A stretch of 64,000 nucleotides of DNA from NCBI GenBank assembly GCA_963777435.1, contig CAVZQT010000003.1:992001-1056000 (forward strand), read 5' to 3'. The position numbers and the translations under genes were made by a program. Below the pieces are notes generated by a model, which was not told where the DNA came from, did not search any database, and saw only the letters and a program-made list of their open reading frames with translations. The DNA comes from AP-15 sp963777435 (GTDB lineage Bacteria > Pseudomonadota > Alphaproteobacteria > ATCC43930 > CGMCC-115725). Shown here piece after piece: positions 1 through 7,746 of the stretch; the first letter of the stretch is position 1; each line of letters opens with the position of its first letter.

Positions 1-348
1 GCCGAAGCCAGCCAGTGGAAATACGTGCCGGTCCGGCGGCTGGCCCTCTTTATCGAGAGTAGCCTCTATGCCGGCACGCAATGGGCGGTGTTCGAACCGA
101 ATGACGAGCCGCTGTGGGCGCAATTGCGGCTCAATATCGGTGCGTTCATGCACAGCCTGTTTCAGCAAGGCGCCTTCCAGGGCAGCTCGCCGAGCACCGC
201 CTATCTGGTGAAATGCGACAAGGACACGACCACCCAGAACGACATTGACAACGGAGTGGTCAATATTCTGGTCGGCTTCGCGCCGCTCAAGCCGGCGGAG
301 TTCGTCGTAATCCAAATCCAGCAGCTCGCCGGCCAGCTCCAGACCTGA
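1..348 (+). CDS. Contractile tail sheath protein, C-terminal part (partial)
   Basis: The frame is open from the first base of the window and ends in TGA at 346-348, so the N-terminal part lies upstream. The 115 visible residues match the C-terminal region of phage-like sheath proteins: WKYVPVRRLALFIESSL and NDEPLWAQLRLNIGAFM are typical of the conserved sheath core, and FAPLKPAEFVVIQIQQ corresponds to the C-terminal arm that links neighbouring subunits in this family. The sheath forms the outer contractile cylinder whose shortening drives the inner tube outward. It is the first visible gene of a + strand cluster that continues to about 16.7 kb, with the tube gene 38 bp downstream. The family call is firm; only the total length is unknown. 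Confidence 0.9.
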   Translation, partial: AEASQWKYVPVRRLALFIESSLYAGTQWAVFEPNDEPLWAQLRLNIGAFMHSLFQQGAFQGSSPSTAYLVKCDKDTTTQNDIDNGVVNILVGFAPLKPAEFVVIQIQQLAGQLQT

Positions 349-386
349 CCGCGCGCGGACGCCACACCCGATCGAAGGACACGCCG

Positions 387-911
387 ATGGCGGAATTCGT
401 CGTCAATCCCTTGCGTTTCGACCCCTACAAAAATTTCAAGTTCCGCTTGCGTTGGGATGGACGCTATGTCGCCGGGATCAGCAAGGTCTCGGCGCTCAAG
501 CGCACCACCGAAGTCGTCAAGCATCGCGAGGGCGGGGACCCCAGCAGCAGCCGCAAATCACCCGGCCGAACCGAATTTGATCCGATCACGCTGGAGCGCG
601 GCGTCACCCACGATCTCGACTTCGAAGCCTGGGCCAGCAAAGTCTGGCAATTGCAGGCTGCTCTCGGCAGCGAGGTGTCGCTCGTCGATTTTCGCAAAAA
701 CATCATACTCGACTTCTACAATGAAGCCGGCCAGCTCGCGATTTCCTACCAGATCTTCCGCTGCTGGGTTTCGGAATACCAGGCGTTGCCGGATCTGGAT
801 GCAAATGCCAATGCAGTCGCAATCCAGCACATCAAACTCGAAAACGAAGGCTGGCAGCGTGATCCCGCGGTGACGGAGCCCACCGAGCCGACGCTGACCC
901 CGCTATCGTAG
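387..911 (+). CDS. Tail tube protein (T4 gp19-like)
   Basis: A 174-residue protein of the size usual for T4 gp19-like tube proteins. The start MAEFVVNPLRFDPYKNFKF followed by RLRWDGRYVAGISKVSAL, and later ITLERGVTHDLDFEAWA, are hallmarks of the family. Hexamers of this protein stack to form the inner tube that is pushed out when the sheath contracts. The gene follows the sheath by 38 bp and precedes the chaperone-like gene by 31 bp, the usual sheath-tube order in eCIS clusters. The reading frame is intact. The ATG at 387 is preceded by an AAGGA-type ribosome binding site at about 375. Confidence 0.92.
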   Translation: MAEFVVNPLRFDPYKNFKFRLRWDGRYVAGISKVSALKRTTEVVKHREGGDPSSSRKSPGRTEFDPITLERGVTHDLDFEAWASKVWQLQAALGSEVSLVDFRKNIILDFYNEAGQLAISYQIFRCWVSEYQALPDLDANANAVAIQHIKLENEGWQRDPAVTEPTEPTLTPLS

Positions 912-942
912 GAATTGGTCGGATCGCGCCCGAGGTATCGCC

Positions 943-1710
943 ATGCAGGAAGAACAATCGGACATGCTCGACACCCCGGCCGCAGTCCAGCAGCCGCTGT
1001 CTGGTGCAGCATTGCTCGCGGCCTGGGAAAGCGGCGCTGGCGAGCCGCCGCCGGCGCGGGCTTTGATTTTGCTGCAGGCCGGCTTTGCCGCGCTCACCGG
1101 ACAAGAAGCCGCCGCACTGCGGCTGGCGCAGCGCGATCAGGCGCTGGTCGCGCTGCATACGGGCAATTTCGGTTCGAGTTTGTCCGCGACAGTGGTCTGC
1201 GAATCCTGCGGCGACCGCTTGGAGTTCGCGCTGCCGGCGATGCAAGTGGCGGCTAGTTTGGGGCTGGCCGATGTGGAAAGCAGGCTGACCCAGGACGGCG
1301 CCACGGTGCGGCTGCGGCTGGCAAATACGCGCGATTTAATGGACGCCGCCGCGGCACCCGATCTCGAAACGGCGCGTCTGCTGCTGCTCGAACGGTGTGC
1401 GACGGCCTGGGACGCCGAGGGGGACGCCATGGCCTTGCCGCAGTCGCTGCATGAGGCCGGCCTCGATCGGCTCGATGCGATGCACGAAGCGGCGGAGATC
1501 TCGGTCACGCTCGCCTGTCCCGCCTGCGCCGCGCGACAATTAGTGCATCTCGACATTGCCGGCTTCCTGTGGGCCGAGATCAGTCACGCCGCGCGGCGTC
1601 TGCTCGACGTGGTCCACGAATTGGCCTGGGCCTACGGTTGGCCCGAGGACGCGATTCTCGCGATGAGCGCCGCGCGCCGGGCGGCTTGTATCGAGCGCGC
1701 GCGAGGATGA
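943..1710 (+). CDS. CxxC protein, T4 gp26-like baseplate hub assembly chaperone family
   Basis: A 255-residue cytosolic protein with two CxxC pairs, C86-ES-C89 and C192-PA-C195, that could bind one zinc ion. The position directly after the tube gene and the helix-rich ends with a cysteine-bearing middle match the baseplate hub assembly chaperone-like proteins found at this place in eCIS clusters. Its presumed role is to help baseplate hub assembly rather than to be a structural part. The end (AACIERARG, stop 1708-1710) overlaps the next start as ATGA at 1707, which indicates translational coupling. The frame is intact. The family assignment rests on context and the cysteine pattern, so it is less certain than that of the neighbours. 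Confidence 0.65.
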   Translation: MQEEQSDMLDTPAAVQQPLSGAALLAAWESGAGEPPPARALILLQAGFAALTGQEAAALRLAQRDQALVALHTGNFGSSLSATVVCESCGDRLEFALPAMQVAASLGLADVESRLTQDGATVRLRLANTRDLMDAAAAPDLETARLLLLERCATAWDAEGDAMALPQSLHEAGLDRLDAMHEAAEISVTLACPACAARQLVHLDIAGFLWAEISHAARRLLDVVHELAWAYGWPEDAILAMSAARRAACIERARG

Positions 1711-2471
1711 GTGGCGCTCTTGCCAGGGCTGTGCTGCGCGCCCAAGGGCGCTTGCCCGTTGCCGAGCCGCTGTTGCCGTCGCGCTTTGCGCCGTCCGCAC
1801 CGCCGCGCGCGACGATGGATCTAACGAGAGTGGAAACGGCTGAGGAACGGATCGTCGAACCGCTGCCGTCTCAGCCGGACCGCGATGCGCCGCCCGCTCG
1901 GCCCTTGCCGCGCGCCTCCCAGCCATTGCCGACCTCTCTCGATTGGGAGGCGGGCGAAATCGAACCGGCATGCCGCCGCGGCTTCGCCGACACGATGCGG
2001 CGCCGCTGGCCGCTGCTTCCGGCGTGCCGCTGTTCGAACCGCCTGACGGCGAAGGTTCGGCCACGGCTCCCCAACGCGTCGCCTTCGAGCCCGGGTCGCT
2101 GCAGAGTTTGGCGCCGGCCCACGCCGCGTCGGGCCATCTGATGACGGCGTTCGGCGACGGCGCCGAGGGGGAAGCGCACCAGGTCGAACCAGGCTCTCCG
2201 CGCCGCACCGGAACTCAACCCATCCCACCGGCACCATTGCCCCCGCGCCCCCGCCGCGTCACGATCGTTGGCGGCCGAGACGGCGGGCCGGAGTCGCGTT
2301 CCGACCCCTACCGCGGCGCAAATATCCGGATCGCCGCGCCTGCCCGACGTCCATATCAGCATCGGTCAGGTGGAGGTGCATGCCACGCCGTCGCGAGCCG
2401 CGCCAACGCGCCCCGATCCGACGCGGCCTCCTCAGCGCTCGCTCGCCGACTATCTGGCACACCGCAAATGA
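1707..2471 (+). CDS. Proline/arginine-rich linker protein of eCIS clusters, frameshifted
   Basis: The gene starts with ATG at 1707, overlapping the previous stop, and should end at the TGA at 2469-2471, which overlaps the DUF4255 start at 2468. The N-terminal part (MSGALARAVLRAQGRLP onward) is in one frame. The middle (PLFEPPDGEGSATAPQRVAF region) is in another. The C-terminal part, containing VHISIGQVEVHATP and ending SLADYLAHRK, returns to the first frame, so at least two indels lie between about 1960 and 2300. An IGxVEVxA-type motif plus a short SLxxYL tail is usual for the low-complexity protein upstream of DUF4255 in these clusters. The middle is proline-rich and probably disordered. Function unknown. 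Confidence 0.6.
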
Positions 2472-3729
2472 GCGATTTTCTGGCGGCCGCGGGAGTGACG
2501 GCGGTGCTGCGCTGGATGCTGCGCGACGCTATTGCGAGCAGCGGCGTCGATACCGCAGTGGGCGCCACCCCGACCATCAGCGCCCTGCCCCCGGATCGCA
2601 TCGTGGTCGGCGCCACCGAAATTCCGCAGATCAACATCTTTATGTATCACGTCAGCTTGAACAGCGGCTGGCGCAATGTGGGGGTGCGTGAATTCGATTC
2701 GAGCGGCAACCGGGTCAGCTCGCCCCCGCTCGCCATCGATCTCCACTTCCTGTTGTCGGCGTATGGTCCAAATGAGCTTGACGGCGAAATCCTGCTCGGC
2801 TGGGCGATGCAGATCATCCACGAGCAGGCAGTGTTGACCGGCGATTTATTGCAGACCGCACTTTCCGCCATTGCTGGTGTGGCGGGCGCCACGGCCGAGG
2901 ACCGGCACATCGGGTTGTCGACGCTTGCCGAACAGGCAGAGTCGATACGGCTGTCGCCGCAATCACTCAGTACCGAAGAAGTCTACCGGCTGTGGCCCGC
3001 GTTCAACGCGCATTACCGCGCGACGGCAGCCTATCTCGCGACTGTCGTCCTGATCCAGCGGCCGCGCCCGATGCGCTCCAGTCTGCGGGTGCAGACCCGC
3101 AACATTGTGGTCCAGCCTCTGGATCGGCCGGTTATTGAGGACGTGTCGCCTGGGCTGATCGCGACCGGGGAGCAGTTGCTGATCACCGGTCATCATTTTG
3201 TCGGCGACAGCACTGCAGACACAGTAGTCACCTTCGACGACGGCACTACAGTACCACCCGACACCGTGCAGGACGCCGCGGTGCGCGTCACCATTCCGCC
3301 GGCGTTACTGGCCGGTGCGCGCGGGGTGCGCATCACGCGCCGCGTCACCTTCGGCTCTCCGGCGACCCGCACCAGGGCATTCAGTCGAACCTCGCCAGTT
3401 TCATGTTGCTGCCGACCCTCGTGACGCCCCCGGCAACAACGCAGATCGGCACAACGCTGACATTGACGGTCAACCCGCCGGTCGGCCGAAGGCAGCGCGC
3501 CGTGGCGCTGATCGGCGGCCAGTCGATCGAGATCGGCGCACGTCCGGTTTCGGCGCCGACCACTTCGGCGACCCTCGCGTTCCCGATACCGGCAACCGGC
3601 TTCACCCCGGTCGCTGCGCCCGGCGCGGTGCTGCGCGTCAGCATCGACGGCGCCGAGAGCCGGATGCAGCCCAACCCCGCACCGCCACCGGCGCCGCCTT
3701 ACCTGCCCCTGATCGTGGTGAACCCGTGA
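2468..3729 (+). CDS. DUF4255 domain protein (tail terminator/cap-like), frameshifted
   Basis: The N-terminal 180 residues form a DUF4255 domain: MSDFLAAAGVTAVLRWML, then INIFMYHVSLNSGWRN and PPLAIDLHFLLSAYG. DUF4255 proteins are a marker of eCIS loci and are thought to cap or terminate the tail. The C-terminal half carries an IPT/TIG-like β-sandwich (PVIEDVSPGLIATGEQLLITG). The frame breaks near 3360: TFGSP is followed in the next frame by GDPHQGIQSNLASFMLLP, as if one G were lost from a short G run. The true end is the TGA at 3727-3729. Without the break the protein would be about 420 residues. It is followed after 2 bp by the ATPase gene. Confidence 0.82.
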
Positions 3730-3731
3730 CG

Positions 3732-5403
3732 ATGGACACCGCAACCTGGCAGGCGGCCAACCAATCGGCGTTGCTGGCCGCGCTGCGGCCGGTCTATACG
3801 GCGCTGCTGCGTCATGTCGGGCAATCCGAACCGTCCGATCTCGGGGCTGCCACGACGGCCGGTCTCGAGCCGCCTGCGGCGATCGAGCGGATCACCGATA
3901 TCTTTCGCCTAAGCGCGTTCGAGCGCGCCGTGCTGCTGCTCTGCGCCGGGGTCGAGCTCGACAGCCGCTTTGCCGAAGCCTGCGCTCCCGCGCATGGCGA
4001 CCCGCGCAAAGGCCACGCCACGTTTGGCCTAGCAATCGCCACGCTCGCCGACGCGCATTGGAGCGCGCTGTCACGCGACCGGCCGCTGCGCCGGATGCGC
4101 CTCGTCGAGCTGCCGTCCGGCGAAACGCTGGCAAGCGCGCCGTTGCGCATCGACGAACGTATATTGCATTTCCTTGCCGGCGTGGAGAGCAGCGACGAGC
4201 GTCTGGACGGATTGATCACGGCGATGCCGGCGGCGCTCCCAGCGCCACCGCCCGGCTGGCTCGCGAATGCGGCGGAGCACGCGGCGTGCGCGCTCGCGGC
4301 CCCCGGCGGCCGCGTGCTGCTGACGGGCCGCAGCGCCGGTGACCGGGCGCTGGCAGCGGCAGCGGCGCTGCGCGGCAACGGGCTGCGTCCGTGCGTTCTG
4401 CAAACCGCCGACATCTCGGCCGCGGCGGTCGAGCGCATGGCGCTGGCAAGGGCTTGGACCCGTGAGGCGCGGCTAGCGCAAGCCGGATTATGCGTGCAAC
4501 TCGCGGATCCGGTGGAAGCCCGCCCGCTGCTCGGCCTGCTGGCGGAGATCGATGTCCCCGTGCTTTTGGAGGGCGATGAGGCCGTAGTGCCGGCGGGGCT
4601 CGATGCGTTGCGCCTCGCCTCCCGGCGCCATCGGCGGCAGAGCGGCGCGTTGTTTGGGCTGACAGCATCGGTGCGCTTGGCCGCGCATCAACGGCGCGAT
4701 CGATGCCGTCGCCGATCAATTCGACCTTGACGTTTCGGCGATCCGTGCGGCCGCTGCGTCGCTCACTCTGGAAGCCGACGACACCGATGATGACAGTCTC
4801 GGCCGCGCCGCTTGGAGGATCGTCCGTGCACAGGCGCGCCACTCGCTCGAGCAGCTTGCGCGCCGCATCGAACCCAAGGCGGATTGGGGCAGCCTGGTGC
4901 TTCCCGAGCCGCAGACCCGCACCTTGCAGCAGATCGCCGCGCACGCACGCCATCGGGTCACCGTATTGGAGCGCTGGGGCTTTGCCTCACGCTATTCGCG
5001 GGGCCTCGGGCTGACGGCCCTTTCTGCCGGCGCCAGCGGGACTGGCAAAACGATGGCTGCCGAAGTGTTGGCCCACGCGCTCGACCGCGATTTGTTTCAG
5101 ATCGATCTCGCCGGATTGGTCAGCAAGTATATCGGCGAGACCGAAAAGAACCTGCGCCGGGTGTTCGACGCCGCCGAGGAAAGCGGCGCGAAATGGGATC
5201 GGCACCGCAACCTTCACCCGCCCGGACGGAACAATCGTCCGCTATCTCAACCGGCGCCTGATCCCGCCGGCCGGCCAATTCACCGCGCTTCGCCAGTATG
5301 TCGTCGTTCAGGGCGACCGCATCGATACGGTGGCCAACGCGCAACTCGGCGACCCGCTGCTCTACTGGATCATGTGCGACGCCAATCGCGCTTCGGACCC
5401 TGA
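3732..5403 (+). pseudogene. eCIS-type AAA+ ATPase, frameshifted and truncated before Walker B
   Basis: The N-terminal 300 residues (MDTATWQAANQSALLAAL onward) are the helical region typical of the eCIS AAA+ ATPase. A frameshift near 4690 moves the coding into a second frame, which carries the AAA core: Walker A at SAGASGTGKTMAAEVLA and the region VSKYIGETEKNLRRVFDAAE. Family members continue with Walker B (a DEAD-like motif), sensors and a lid domain, none of which is present. After about 5185 the sequence becomes the middle of the next gene, and the frame runs out at 5403 in meaningless residues. The product would lack ATP hydrolysis residues. The cause is a real deletion or a misassembly joining two genes. 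Confidence 0.75.
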
Positions 5404-5486
5404 CGCGCTAACCGCGGATCCCCGGCCGCGTGTTGACCATCACCTTGCCGGCGGGCATCGGCACGACTGGGACGACCAGTGCCTAA
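5186..5486 (+). pseudogene. LysM-type baseplate hub adaptor, 5' end missing and frameshifted
   Basis: From about 5188 one frame reads GIGTATFTRPDGTIVRYLNR followed by LRQYVVVQGDRIDTVAN and LGDPLLYWIMCDANRASDP. This is the small LysM-like protein that normally precedes the gpD-like hub gene in eCIS loci and links the hub to the tube. The normal start codon and first residues are absent, because the sequence upstream is the ATPase gene. At a run of four C (5420-5423) the frame changes by one; removing one C gives PGRVLTITLPAGIGTTGTTSA-type continuation and a stop at 5484-5486, which overlaps the GTG of the next gene. As it stands no intact product can be made. Confidence 0.72.
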
Positions 5487-6606
5487 TAGCCTCTATTTGA
5501 CCCTGCTGGTTGGGCCGGTCCTGCCGCTGCCGGCGCCAAAGCCGGTCGTCGATGCGCTGACCTCGATCACGGTGACGACGAGCGCTACCGGACGCAGCGG
5601 CTTCCAGCTCTCGTTTACGCTCGCCGACCGCTCAGTCCTGCAGGCCTTGTTCCTGCTTGCGCCGCCCGGCGTCGAGGTGCGGGTCATCGTCATGGTCACG
5701 GTGAATGCCATCCCGCAGGTGCTGATCGACGGCGTCATGCGCGAGCACGAGGTGCAGCCCTCGGCCGGATCGGGTGGCTCGACCATGACGATCACCGGCG
5801 AGGACCTTACCGCGACCATGGATTTGGTCCAGATGAACGGCTTGCCGCTGCCGCCGTCGCCGGAATTGCAGGTTGCCGCGATCCTGGCCAAATACGCAGT
5901 CTATGGCGTCACCCCCGAAATCGTGCCGCCGCTGATCCCGAATTTTCAGATCCCGGTCGAGCGGATGCCGAGCCAAGACGGCACCGACCTCGCCTACATC
6001 ACCGGGCTAGCCCGGCTGTGCGGCTATGTCTTCTACCTCGATCCCGGGCCGGTCCCGGGGGTCAGCCGCGCCTATTGGGGTCCGCAGATAAAATTCGGTC
6101 CGCCGCAGCCGGCGCTGACGGTGAACATGGACAGCTGGACCAATGTCGAGCAACTCAGCTTCCGCTATTCGCCCTACAACGCGACGACGCCGCTCGTGAC
6201 GATCCAAGACAAGGAGACAGCGGCGCCGATTACGCTCGCGATACCCCCGATCACACCGCTCAACCCGCCGCTCGGCGCGATTGTGCCGCCGCCGATCCGT
6301 GTTGAGCAATTGGCGCAGGTAGCGAACAAGGACCTCGGCCCGGCCCTATTGCAGGGTTTGGCGACAGCGTCGGCGAACGCCGATGTGGTGACCGGCTCGG
6401 GCTCGCTCGACGTGTTGCGCTACGGCCAAGTATTGCAAGCGCGGCAGCTGGTCGGAGTGCGCGGCGCCGGTCCGGCCTTCGATGGGCTGCACTACGTCGC
6501 CAGCGTCACCCATACGATTTCGCGCGGCCAGTACAACCAGAGCTTCACGCTGACGCGCAACGCCCTGGTGTCTAACACGCCGGTGGTCCCGGCGATCGGT
6601 CTGTAG
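5479..6606 (+). CDS. Baseplate hub protein, gpD/gp27-like (phage late control D family)
   Basis: A 375-residue intact protein starting at GTG 5479, overlapping the preceding stop. It resembles the gpD/VgrG N-terminal β-barrel hub: an early VVDALTSITVTTSATGRSGF strand, then VEVRVIVMVTVNAIPQVLIDG and EDLTATMDL, and a C-terminal half ending in HYVASVTHTISRGQYNQSF, which is the usual signature near the end of this family. Trimers form the hub that couples the tube to the spike. The spike gene follows 18 bp downstream. The GTG start is preferred because it reproduces the usual start MPNSLYLTLLVGP-type without upstream extension. Confidence 0.85.
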   Translation: MPNSLYLTLLVGPVLPLPAPKPVVDALTSITVTTSATGRSGFQLSFTLADRSVLQALFLLAPPGVEVRVIVMVTVNAIPQVLIDGVMREHEVQPSAGSGGSTMTITGEDLTATMDLVQMNGLPLPPSPELQVAAILAKYAVYGVTPEIVPPLIPNFQIPVERMPSQDGTDLAYITGLARLCGYVFYLDPGPVPGVSRAYWGPQIKFGPPQPALTVNMDSWTNVEQLSFRYSPYNATTPLVTIQDKETAAPITLAIPPITPLNPPLGAIVPPPIRVEQLAQVANKDLGPALLQGLATASANADVVTGSGSLDVLRYGQVLQARQLVGVRGAGPAFDGLHYVASVTHTISRGQYNQSFTLTRNALVSNTPVVPAIGL

Positions 6607-6624
6607 GGGGAGCTCGACTGACCC

Positions 6625-7144
6625 GTGGCACAATATCTCGGCAAATATCGCGGTACCGTCTTCAACAACATCGACCCGATGCAGATGGGCCGCATCCAGG
6701 CGATCGTGCCGGATGTCACAAATGTCAGGCGCGCGCGCCCTGCCAAGCACCGGGGCATTGCCCTGCGTGCCAATGGCAGGGCTGAAATGTGGGGAATTCA
6801 CGGTGCCGCCGATCGGCGCCGCGGTGTGGATCGAGTTCGAGCACGGCGACCGCGACTACCCGATCTGGACCGGCTGCTTCTGGGGCTCGACGGACGAGGT
6901 GCCGCCGCTCGCCTTTGCGACGCCGCCGCCATTGCAGTCGATCGTGCTCCAGACAGTCGGGCAGAACGCCCTGATGATCAGCGACCTGCCGGGGCCGACC
7001 GGCGGGCTTCAGCTCAAGTCAGCGAGCGGCGCACTGATCTCGATCACCGATGTCGGCATCACGATCACCAACGGCCAGGGCGCCACGATTGCGCTGACCG
7101 GGCCCAGTGTCACGATCAACGGCGGCGCGCTGACGGTCGTTTGA
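6625..7144 (+). CDS. Baseplate spike protein, gp5/VgrG-like OB-fold, frameshifted
   Basis: It begins at GTG 6625 with MAQYLGKYRGTVFNNIDPMQ and MGRIQAIVPDV, the usual N-terminus of the small gp5-like spike of eCIS. The frame changes between about 6715 and 6735, and the rest, GALPCVPMAG, IGAAVWIEFEHGDRDYPIW and TGCFWGSTDEVPP, is in the next frame and belongs to the OB-fold (phage baseplate assembly protein V-like). The C-terminal strands (ISITDVGITITNGQGATIAL) form the short β-helix of the spike. The corrected length is about 172 residues, normal for the family. The PAAR-like tip gene follows after 25 bp. Confidence 0.83.
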
Positions 7145-7169
7145 GACAGCGGAGAAGGAAAGGACGGCG

Positions 7170-7364
7170 GTGCCGGGGTTCTTGTTGCAGATGGGGGCGA
7201 CGGTGACGTGCTTGCATGGCGGTCAGGCGCAGTGGATAGTCGGCACCGCGCGAGTCACCTCCAACGGCCAGCCGCTGCTGGCGCTGACAAGCCAGGCGGT
7301 ATGCATGCCGACCGGTACGCCGCTGCTGCCGCTTGTGGCGCAAACCCGCGTCGCGGCGGAATAG
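7170..7364 (+). CDS. PAAR-like spike tip protein, short form
   Basis: A 64-residue protein starting at GTG 7170 after a GGAAAGGA ribosome binding site. The N-terminus MPGFLLQMGATVTCLHGGQA and the C-terminal part VTSNGQPLLALTSQAVCMP with TGTPLLPLVAQTRV are the two ends of the eCIS PAAR-like protein, which caps the spike. From memory, relatives are about 100-110 residues. Here the central β-repeats are missing and the HGGQAQ end is joined directly to WIVGTARVTSNGQ. The frame is kept across the join. Either this is a minimal tip or the middle has been lost by deletion. The gp25 gene starts 16 bp downstream. Confidence 0.72.
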   Translation: MPGFLLQMGATVTCLHGGQAQWIVGTARVTSNGQPLLALTSQAVCMPTGTPLLPLVAQTRVAAE

Positions 7365-7380
7365 ACAGTACGCTCGCGAT

Positions 7381-7746
7381 ATGGATGTTGCATTCCCCTA
7401 CGGCTTCGACAGCTCGGGTCGCACTGCCGCAGCGGTGGGCCAGGATCAGCACATCCGCGACCTGATCGAGCAGGTATTGCTGACCGCACCGGGCGAGCGC
7501 GTGAACCGCCCGACTTTTGGCAGCGGCACCGGACAGCTGGTGTTTGCGCCAAACAGCGACATGCTTGCGATCGCCCAGCAGAAACTGATCCAAGGCAATC
7601 TGCAGCTCTGGCTGTCCGATCTGATTTCGGTGCAGTCGGTGCAGGTGACAAACGACGACGCGACATTGCTCGTCCTCGTTCAGTACACGGAAATCCAGAC
7701 ACAGCGCGCCCAGTCGGCGCAGTTCGTCTTCGGCACTTCATCGTGA
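7381..7746 (+). CDS. Baseplate wedge protein, gp25/gpW-like
   Basis: A 121-residue intact protein. It contains the gp25 lysozyme-like fold signature in DQHIRDLIEQVLLTAPGERV followed by NRPTFGSGTGQLVFAPNSD, the conserved stretch found in gp25, gpW and TssE proteins. In contractile machines this subunit ties the baseplate wedge to the first sheath ring. The stop at 7744-7746 overlaps the GTG start of the gpJ-like gene at 7743, which suggests coupled translation. Length and position between tip and wedge genes fit eCIS loci well. Confidence 0.92.
   Translation: MDVAFPYGFDSSGRTAAAVGQDQHIRDLIEQVLLTAPGERVNRPTFGSGTGQLVFAPNSDMLAIAQQKLIQGNLQLWLSDLISVQSVQVTNDDATLLVLVQYTEIQTQRAQSAQFVFGTSS

Noticed and set aside
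5420..5423. Programmed ribosomal frameshifting at the C run
   Set aside because: No slippery heptamer with a downstream structure is evident, and similar shifts occur in many unrelated genes nearby, so error or mutation is simpler.
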